The notes under the pieces are model-generated. The model was not told where the DNA came from. It saw nothing but the letters and a program-made list of their open reading frames with translations, and did not search any database. A stretch of 64,000 nucleotides of DNA, taken from the NCBI RefSeq assembly GCF_009811795.1, contig NZ_BLJE01000002.1:124001-188000 (forward strand). Direction: 5' to 3'. How positions within the stretch are numbered: position 1 is the first letter of the stretch; every line of letters begins with the position of its first letter. A program made the position numbers and the translations under genes. This DNA is from Litoreibacter roseus. Lineage in GTDB: Bacteria; Pseudomonadota; Alphaproteobacteria; Rhodobacterales; Rhodobacteraceae. This document shows, in pieces, positions 59,806 through 64,000 of the stretch.

Positions 59806-61209
59806 CTAAGCGCGCCTGCCCTTCTTTTTCTTGTTTAGCCAGAACGGCGGCACATCGCCTGCCATCATGCAACCGTAGGGATCGATGTAGTCAACCACCT
59901 CGGCCAGGCCAAAGCTGTCGATCTGACGCACAACCGATCCGGCATTCTTGTAAGACGACGGCAATTCGGAGGCATCAATCCCGCCAGCCGGAAACCGGAT
60001 ATCAAGCCCTTCTGTCTCTGCCGCCAAAGCCTGCTCTGCTGTCATTTTACCCATCCGACGCTTATGCTCAGAGCGCGAGAAGTTCCGCCCGGCCCCGTGA
60101 GGTGAGAATCCCAATGCGTGATCAGCATCCTTGCCGCGCACAACCAAAACAGGCTCTGACATGTTCAGTGGGATCAACGTCAACCCGGTGGCGTCAGCAG
60201 CATAGTCGCTCCATGCGGGTGTCGCCCCTTTGCCGTGATAGTAAAGGTCGCCCCTTTTGAAGACGAAGTTATGTTCGTTCCAGAACCGATCACCCGGCTC
60301 CGCCTTGGACCCTTCGACCGTCGCTTGATGGATGGCGTTGTGGTTAGCCTTGGTCCATTTGCGGATAAGTTGCAAAGCCGCCCAGTAGTCCTGACCGTCT
60401 TCGGTATCCGCCGGGATCCATGCATTTTGCTTGAGCGTCTTAGGTGACAACTTGCGGCGATATCTCTCCGCCACTTCCATCCCAAGCTTGTAAAGAATCG
60501 CCCCTGGTCCGCGGGAACCATGATGGGTGACAATGGCCGTCCGTCCGGTATTTCGGGATTTACCCACAAACAGGAAATGGTTGCCGTCGCCTTGGGTACC
60601 CAGATGTTCGACCGCCATACGCAATATCTTGGGATTGTTCAGGAAACGGTTTTCCCGAAACGCGTCCATCAGGTTTTGCGACAAGGTAAAGCGCCTGCCG
60701 TTCTGTCGCCCACCGGGGCCGAAATGCGTAACCTTTTCGGCAGCATCCAACACCGTCTTTGGGTCAGCCTCGCCCAAGTCCGTCATCATGACAGAGCAAC
60801 AGATATCAGCCGAGTGCATACCCGGATGGATCGCATTTTTAGCCGCGACAACACCGCCCACAGGGATCGTGCCAAGGGGGCCAGCAGGGCATGCATCTGG
60901 CATCACAGCAGCCGAAACAACCGTTGGCGTCCGGATGACGGCAGTCATCGTCTCGCGCACTTTGGCAAGGTTTTTGACTTCATCTTCGTCTTCAGAGGCT
61001 TCGATATTGAAGTGAAACGGGACATCGCCTGCGTTTTGCAGTGGTACGTGGGGCGGTGGTTTCATACCCTCCAGCTTGGCGCGGATCTGATCCTCGCCAT
61101 AGCCAGCGGCCTGACCCGCCTGAGCGATTTCCAGGAGGCGGCCGAACTCCTTGCCAGGGATATGTCCCCAAGCCTTGAGCGTTTCGCCAGTGATCTCTGT
61201 CTGCGCCAT
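59806..61209 (-). CDS. rtcB: RNA-splicing ligase RtcB
   Basis: 467 residues from ATG 61209 (CTGGAGA upstream); the frame stays open further upstream only because it runs into the kptA remnant. RtcB joins 2',3'-cyclic phosphate and 5'-OH RNA ends using GTP and manganese. Metal and catalytic residues are in HSADICCSVM (Asp, Cys), QGDGNHFLF (Asn, His), THHGSRGPG (His) and SPHGAGRNFSRSE, whose His accepts GMP. Last gene of the RNA-repair set on this strand; no rtcA follows, the next gene being the convergent SnoaL-like gene. Confidence 0.95.
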   Translation of the reverse strand: MAQTEITGETLKAWGHIPGKEFGRLLEIAQAGQAAGYGEDQIRAKLEGMKPPPHVPLQNAGDVPFHFNIEASEDEDEVKNLAKVRETMTAVIRTPTVVSAAVMPDACPAGPLGTIPVGGVVAAKNAIHPGMHSADICCSVMMTDLGEADPKTVLDAAEKVTHFGPGGRQNGRRFTLSQNLMDAFRENRFLNNPKILRMAVEHLGTQGDGNHFLFVGKSRNTGRTAIVTHHGSRGPGAILYKLGMEVAERYRRKLSPKTLKQNAWIPADTEDGQDYWAALQLIRKWTKANHNAIHQATVEGSKAEPGDRFWNEHNFVFKRGDLYYHGKGATPAWSDYAADATGLTLIPLNMSEPVLVVRGKDADHALGFSPHGAGRNFSRSEHKRRMGKMTAEQALAAETEGLDIRFPAGGIDASELPSSYKNAGSVVRQIDSFGLAEVVDYIDPYGCMMAGDVPPFWLNKKKKGRRA

Positions 61210-61212
61210 TGT

Positions 61213-61481
61213 TTTTTCTCCAGCAGCTTTCTCTTCAATTTTCAAATATTCAGTCGGCACACGGTCAGTCAGCCAAACGCCGTTGTCCGACTGATAAAAT
61301 GCATGCCCTGCTTTGTGCATCTTGCCCGCATCAATCATCAGAATGACCGGTGCGCCATGATCGCTGGCAAGGTCGCCTCTGCCGTACCGTGATAGAGTTC
61401 GACAGGAGGTGTTACCGCATCGCCCCCCAGATCAACGGCTATCGAATGACCCTGGGCTGTGAACAAACCACCTTCCAATAT
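61213..61481 (-). pseudogene. kptA: Decayed RNA 2'-phosphotransferase (KptA/Tpt1)
   Basis: Two blocks of KptA in different frames. Block 1 (61481 to about 61365) reads LEGGLFTAQGHSIAVDLGG and then TPPVELYHGTAEA, matching the family GHS and PP-LYHGT motifs. Block 2 (about 61362-61213) reads DLASDHGAPVILMIDAG and GHAFYQSDNGVWLTDRVP, the C-terminal end of the family. The segment normally between them (the RxGL and VHLS region) is deleted out of frame, and the N-terminal winged-helix domain is missing because tRNA-Asn ends there. Block 2 is in frame with rtcB, which makes a false N-terminal extension of that gene. Confidence 0.85.
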
Positions 61482-61556
61482 TGGCTCGACTGGCTGGGGT
61501 CGAACCAGCGACATCCTGATTAACAGTCAGGCGCTCTACCACTGAGCTACAGCCGA
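61482..61556 (-). tRNA. tRNA-Asn(GUU), in RNA-repair array
   Basis: 75 nt with all arms: acceptor TCGGCTG/CAGTCGA (7 bp, one G-U), D arm GCTC/GAGC, anticodon stem CCTGA/TCAGG around loop CTGTTAA (anticodon GTT), variable ATGTC, T arm GCTGG/CCAGC with loop TTCGACC, discriminator G, encoded CCA. Five bases after the second Y-like RNA and abutting the kptA remnant. Its body looks unlike the usual alphaproteobacterial tRNA-Asn that I recall, so it is probably an extra, acquired copy. Confidence 0.9.
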
Positions 61557-61561
61557 ATGGG

Positions 61562-61664
61562 GGAGGACAAGATGATGTGAGACGTTTCCCCCAGATGAGT
61601 TAGCATCTGGTTCGGCGTGGCTCGAACACGCTTTCAACCGATGTAGTCCCACAGGCATTCCTCC
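61562..61664 (-). ncRNA. Second Y-RNA-like RNA (YrlB-like), reduced tRNA module
   Basis: About 103 nt bounded by a closing stem: GGAGGA (61664-61659) with TCCTCC (61567-61562), ATG with CAT, and TGTG with CACA, with a CTTG bulge on the 3' strand. Inside are a T-arm mimic GCGTG-TTCGAGC-CACGC (61631-61615) and a perfect 7-bp hairpin CCAGATG-CTAACT-CATCTGG (61610-61591) in the place of a closed acceptor stem. No D arm is visible. It lies between the two tRNAs with 8-nt and 5-nt gaps. Confidence 0.6.
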
Positions 61665-61672
61665 TGTTTCGT

Positions 61673-61749
61673 TGGTCAGGGATGGAGGATTTGAACCTCC
61701 GACCTCCGCAGTCCAAGTGCGGCGCTCTGCCGGTCTGAGCTAATCCCTG
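61673..61749 (-). tRNA. tRNA-Pro(UGG), in RNA-repair array
   Basis: 77 nt: acceptor CAGGGAT/ATCCCTG (perfect), D arm GCTC/GAGC with a nine-base loop containing GG, anticodon stem CCGCA/TGCGG with loop CTTGGAC (anticodon TGG), variable AGGTC, T arm GGAGG/CCTCC with loop TTCAAAT, discriminator A, encoded CCA. C1-G72 and A73 agree with bacterial proline identity, but the D arm differs from the GCGC type of normal tRNA-Pro and position 37 is A rather than G. Twenty bases after Y RNA 1. Confidence 0.88.
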
Positions 61750-61769
61750 TACATTTGGTCCCCGGCGAC

Positions 61770-61903
61770 AAGGGAAGGGTGAAACGTTACGCGCTCTGCC
61801 AACTGAGCTATCCTGCCACATGGTTGCAGGAGTGGGACTCGAACCCACGACCTCGACATTATGAATGTAGTTCCAACCAGCATTCGCCGGGTTTCATTCC
61901 CTT
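61770..61903 (-). ncRNA. yrlA: Bacterial Y RNA (YrlA-like) with circularly permuted tRNA module
   Basis: About 134 nt. The ends pair: AAGGGAA with TTCCCTT and TGAAAC with GTTTCA, leaving CCC bulged on the 3' strand, as expected of an Ro60-binding helix. Inside, in order: hairpin CCGGC-GAAT-GCTGG; a short ACATT/AATGT hairpin; T arm GTGGG-TTCGAGT-CCCAC (61848-61832); closed acceptor TCCTGC-AACCATGTG-GCAGGA (61831-61811); TA; D arm GCTC-AGTTGGCA-GAGC (61808-61793). T arm, acceptor, D arm is the permuted tRNA order known for YrlA of Salmonella. It lies just downstream of rsr. Confidence 0.82.
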
Positions 61904-61987
61904 CTAATTGAATCGGCGTCCTACGATCATTTGGACGACAAGGCGTGACGTGACCCACGCATCTCCGAGAGTTTCTATTCCTTTGGT

Positions 61988-62014
61988 TGGGTCAGGCGAT
62001 CACCGCCTGACCCA
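61988..62014 (-). other. Strong hairpin just after rsr stop
   Basis: TGGGTCAGGCG and CGCCTGACCCA form a perfect 11-bp stem with a 5-nt loop, starting 5 bases after the rsr stop. No T run follows on the minus strand, so it is more likely a stabilising or processing hairpin than a terminator. Two weaker stems follow before Y RNA 1: GCGTG/CACGC (61960-61943) and CGTCC/GGACG (61937-61917). Confidence 0.6.
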
Positions 62015-62019
62015 CATGT

Positions 62020-63576
62020 TTAGACCTCGACTGCCGCGATCTGGCCGACCCAGTGATCTGGTCCCATCTCACCGCTTGCAAAGGCGGCGATCTGGTCGAA
62101 AACCATGTCCGAGAACCCGCCGATGTTCAGAACATCATCGCGTTCCTTGGCTTGCGTCGTCCCATATGGGGCGATGTCGATGCAGACCAGTTTGGCCTTT
62201 GGGTTCCGCTTTTTCAGCTTCTCCCACACTTGCATCATCGCCGTCCCGGCGTTGCCGTATCGGTTATGCGCCCAGGACTCGTTGTCCGAAACGATGATTA
62301 CCAGATCAGCGGCACGCCCCTTCTTAAGCAGCCATTCCAGCGGTGCCGCACAGTTGGTCCCGCCGCCCCACTGATCCGCCAAACGCGCTGCGTTCGTCAG
62401 GATCGTGTCACGCGGTTCCAGTCGCATATCGCGGACCTTCACCTCGAACGGCAGCACCGTTGCAGACGGGTTTCGCCGCAGCACAGCCGCCGAGACAAGG
62501 CCCGCGACATCCACAAACCGCGTCGCCGTTGTGGCCCCTTTTCGGTAGCCGGTCACAGCGCCGGACATGGACCCGGACACATCAGGGGCGACAACAACCT
62601 GCCCGCGGAGCTTTGGTACGTTTTGTACCGCAAGCTCCATAGCGTCATGCAGCGCATCCCGGATGTCGGATGGCATATCCGCTGACATCGCTTGGTAAGC
62701 CGTCATCAGCTGATACGGGAAGACCCGTGCCTTTGCGATCAAATCTGGGTTCCGCAAACGATCCGCAATCAATTTGCGCATCGTCGGCAGAGCCAGAACC
62801 CCGTGCCGCAGGAATGTGTTCAGATTCATGCGGGTCATCTGCCATGATGCGTTTTCAGCGATCCCTGCCCATTGTTTCGTGGACAGCTCAAGCTGTGTCA
62901 GCATCTGGAACGGTACGTCAGGCACATGGCCATGTCCCGTCTTTCTGAACCGCAGGTAATCCTGCACATTTTCCGGCAACAGCGCCAACTCACATGGTTT
63001 CCCGATGATCCAAGCAAACAAAGCTTCGCGGGCTTTGTTTCCCGGTTTTGGGTGCGCCATCTTGATCACGTCCGCCAACGACGGATCGTTCCCAACGTTC
63101 GCAAGCAACAGCGCCCGGTCGGACGCATCCGTCAGCCAGTTGGCGACCATCCGCTTTGGCGCGGAGCCCAGCGATTTCCGCCCCGTTTGTCCAGACCGCA
63201 TGATCTGCACGAAGGTCCGCAGCATTTTTCCGTTGTCGATGACACGCGGGAATGCGGCTTGGAATAGGATCGGGTCACGCCCGGCGAGCACCGCCAAAAG
63301 CAGGGCTGGCATATCCTTCATATGTCCAGACCGGCGTGTGTAGATTGCGGCCTTCGCAAGGAAGGACGGATCGACTTTGCCAGCCAACTCCAACGTGCGC
63401 GCCAGTTCCCGCATCGGGTCCTGGTAATATGTTTGCCCGAATGTCCCGGTCATGGCGACCTGGGCCAAGGCATGTGCATCAGAGTATGCGTAGGCCGGTG
63501 CCCCTGCAGCGTTTTTTGCAGTGGCTGCCGGAAGCAACCGGCCTTTCATCGATGCAAACACGGATTTGTTTGCCAT
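62020..63576 (-). CDS. rsr: Ro60-like TROVE-domain RNA-binding protein Rsr
   Basis: 518 residues. The N-terminal two thirds is an alpha-helical TROVE ring (DPMRELARTLELAGKVDP, AAIYTRRSGHMKDMPALLLA, WLTDASDRALLLANVGND), which binds misfolded RNA ends and Y RNA. The C-terminal third is a von Willebrand A domain with MIDAS motif VAPDVSGSMSG, GGGTNCAAPLEW and IIVSDNESW. Bacterial Rsr with a Y RNA can gate exoribonuclease PNPase and acts in rRNA and stress RNA processing in Deinococcus. Here it opens the RNA-repair set opposite rtcR. Confidence 0.95.
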   Translation of the reverse strand: MANKSVFASMKGRLLPAATAKNAAGAPAYAYSDAHALAQVAMTGTFGQTYYQDPMRELARTLELAGKVDPSFLAKAAIYTRRSGHMKDMPALLLAVLAGRDPILFQAAFPRVIDNGKMLRTFVQIMRSGQTGRKSLGSAPKRMVANWLTDASDRALLLANVGNDPSLADVIKMAHPKPGNKAREALFAWIIGKPCELALLPENVQDYLRFRKTGHGHVPDVPFQMLTQLELSTKQWAGIAENASWQMTRMNLNTFLRHGVLALPTMRKLIADRLRNPDLIAKARVFPYQLMTAYQAMSADMPSDIRDALHDAMELAVQNVPKLRGQVVVAPDVSGSMSGAVTGYRKGATTATRFVDVAGLVSAAVLRRNPSATVLPFEVKVRDMRLEPRDTILTNAARLADQWGGGTNCAAPLEWLLKKGRAADLVIIVSDNESWAHNRYGNAGTAMMQVWEKLKKRNPKAKLVCIDIAPYGTTQAKERDDVLNIGGFSDMVFDQIAAFASGEMGPDHWVGQIAAVEV

Positions 63577-63752
63577 TGTTTTCGTCCTTCTTGCGTTTCA
63601 GTGAGGCTATTTTCAGTGAATTCATCCGATGTAAGAAGGAAAAATATTTTTGGGATAAAATATTGTTTTTATTATATAATTTTCGAAAGGATGAAATTTT
63701 ATGGTAAAATACAGAGATTTACATATCGTAATTTATCCATATAGATAGCCAG
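63577..63752. promoter_or_regulatory. Divergent rtcR/rsr control region, AT-rich
   Basis: 176 bp of markedly AT-rich DNA between rsr and rtcR starts. It contains an inverted repeat AATATTTT-TGGGAT-AAAATATT (63643-63664), which might bind RtcR or bend DNA. Searching for GG-N10-GC on the rsr strand by eye gave only a poor match (GG then TG, near 63630), so no convincing -24/-12 sigma-54 promoter is claimed. Confidence 0.5.
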
Positions 63753-64000
63753 ATGAAAAAGAATGTTGTGATTGGCTTTTTGGGTACGAATCTCGATGCG
63801 GGCAAGCGCCGACGTTGGCGTCCTTCTGTCCAAATAAATGATCATCCCGATTTTCCCATTGCCCGACTGGAGCTGATCCATGACCCCCGCTGGGCCGGGC
63901 TCGGTACCAAAATCAAGGCCGCGGTAACTGGCCGGCACCCCGAAACCGAAGTGCTGTTGCATCAGATCGCCATCCGAAATCCTTGGGATTTTGAAGAAAT
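63753..64000 (+). CDS. rtcR: RtcR, sigma-54-dependent activator of RNA repair, partial
   Basis: 82 complete codons from ATG 63753, open to the window end. It begins MKKNVVIGFLGTNLDAG, then RWRPSVQ, IARLELIHDPRW, HPETEVLLHQIAIRNPWDFEE. This aligns well with the N terminus of E. coli RtcR as I recall it (KTVAFGFVGTVLD, KWRPT, RLELLHD, PETEV, NPWDFEEVY). That region is a divergent CARF domain, reported in Salmonella to sense 5' tRNA fragments ending in cyclic phosphate. The AAA+ and DNA-binding domains lie outside the window. Divergent from rsr. Confidence 0.93.
   Translation, partial: MKKNVVIGFLGTNLDAGKRRRWRPSVQINDHPDFPIARLELIHDPRWAGLGTKIKAAVTGRHPETEVLLHQIAIRNPWDFEE

Noticed and set aside
61210-61338. 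N-terminal extension of RtcB from ATG 61338
   Set aside because: The extra 43 residues are the C terminus of KptA, and ATG 61209 has a good ribosome site.
61821-61881. An ordinary tRNA-Met(CAT) gene
   Set aside because: The 3' half matches a tRNA but the upstream sequence has no matching acceptor strand or D arm; the partner strand lies downstream, fitting a permuted Y RNA.
61600-61958. Two short open frames inside the RNA array (minus strand)
   Set aside because: They run through tRNA-Pro and the Y RNAs; the base-paired structure explains the sequence better than coding.
63577-63752. A sigma-54 promoter near 63630
   Set aside because: Only GG followed by TG at the required distance; the -12 GC is missing.

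Overview
The window looks like chromosome of an alphaproteobacterium of the Rhodobacterales (Roseobacter group). Grounds for this are moderate GC content, many 4-bp stop/start overlaps, IalB, QueG, AccD-FolC, SecA/PpiC/ArgJ/MutT, ComF/GrxC/nitrilase/MarR/UbiG and HemH neighbourhoods, a Tat-dependent oligopeptide ABC system, and glutathione-dependent formaldehyde oxidation genes. No rRNA, insertion sequence, prophage or CRISPR array was seen.

Layout. 1-8.5 kb holds an asparaginase cut by the window edge, IalB, RlmN, a tiny secreted or membrane protein, two L,D-transpeptidase-fold proteins flanking a CAP lipoprotein, and a minus-strand run MtgA - GST - QueG - SDR. 8.5-13.5 kb is a formaldehyde detoxification region: glutathione-dependent dehydrogenase plus a NYN-LOTUS protein, a TetR regulator, then S-formylglutathione hydrolase, a HAD phosphatase and an ornithine-cyclodeaminase-like protein. 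13.5-31.3 kb is mostly housekeeping: MFS, ZapE, FolC, AccD, CPBP protease, IlvD, FadH-like reductase, OmpA, CinA-like, SfsA, Map and RadC. 31.3-44.6 kb carries a solute-binding/OmpA fusion, SecA, PpiC, ArgJ, MutT, HemH, a methyltransferase, ComF, GrxC, nitrilase, MarR, UbiG and Pip. 44.6-50.2 kb is a four-gene peptide-type ABC operon ending in a strong terminator.

50.2-59.7 kb is accessory: Nudix, two fatty-acid-hydroxylase/sterol-desaturase proteins, DUF808, VOC, a MarR-DoxX pair, and a TetR/alpha-beta hydrolase pair facing one desaturase across a perfect 22-bp palindrome. A small P-loop kinase-like protein and a LysR next to an SnoaL-like exported protein complete it.

The most striking part is 59.8-64.0 kb, an RNA-repair locus. 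A divergent rtcR (CARF-domain sigma-54 activator, cut by the window end) faces a minus-strand set: Ro60/TROVE protein (rsr), a structured RNA array, a decayed RNA 2'-phosphotransferase (kptA) and the RNA ligase rtcB. The array alternates Y RNA - tRNA-Pro(UGG) - Y-RNA-like - tRNA-Asn(GUU), each separated by only 5-20 nt. The first Y RNA contains a circularly permuted tRNA module (T arm, closed acceptor hairpin, D arm) on a bulged stem made by its two ends, as in bacterial YrlA. The two tRNAs are complete with encoded CCA and could act as processing signals, as replacements or decoys for cleaved tRNAs, or both.
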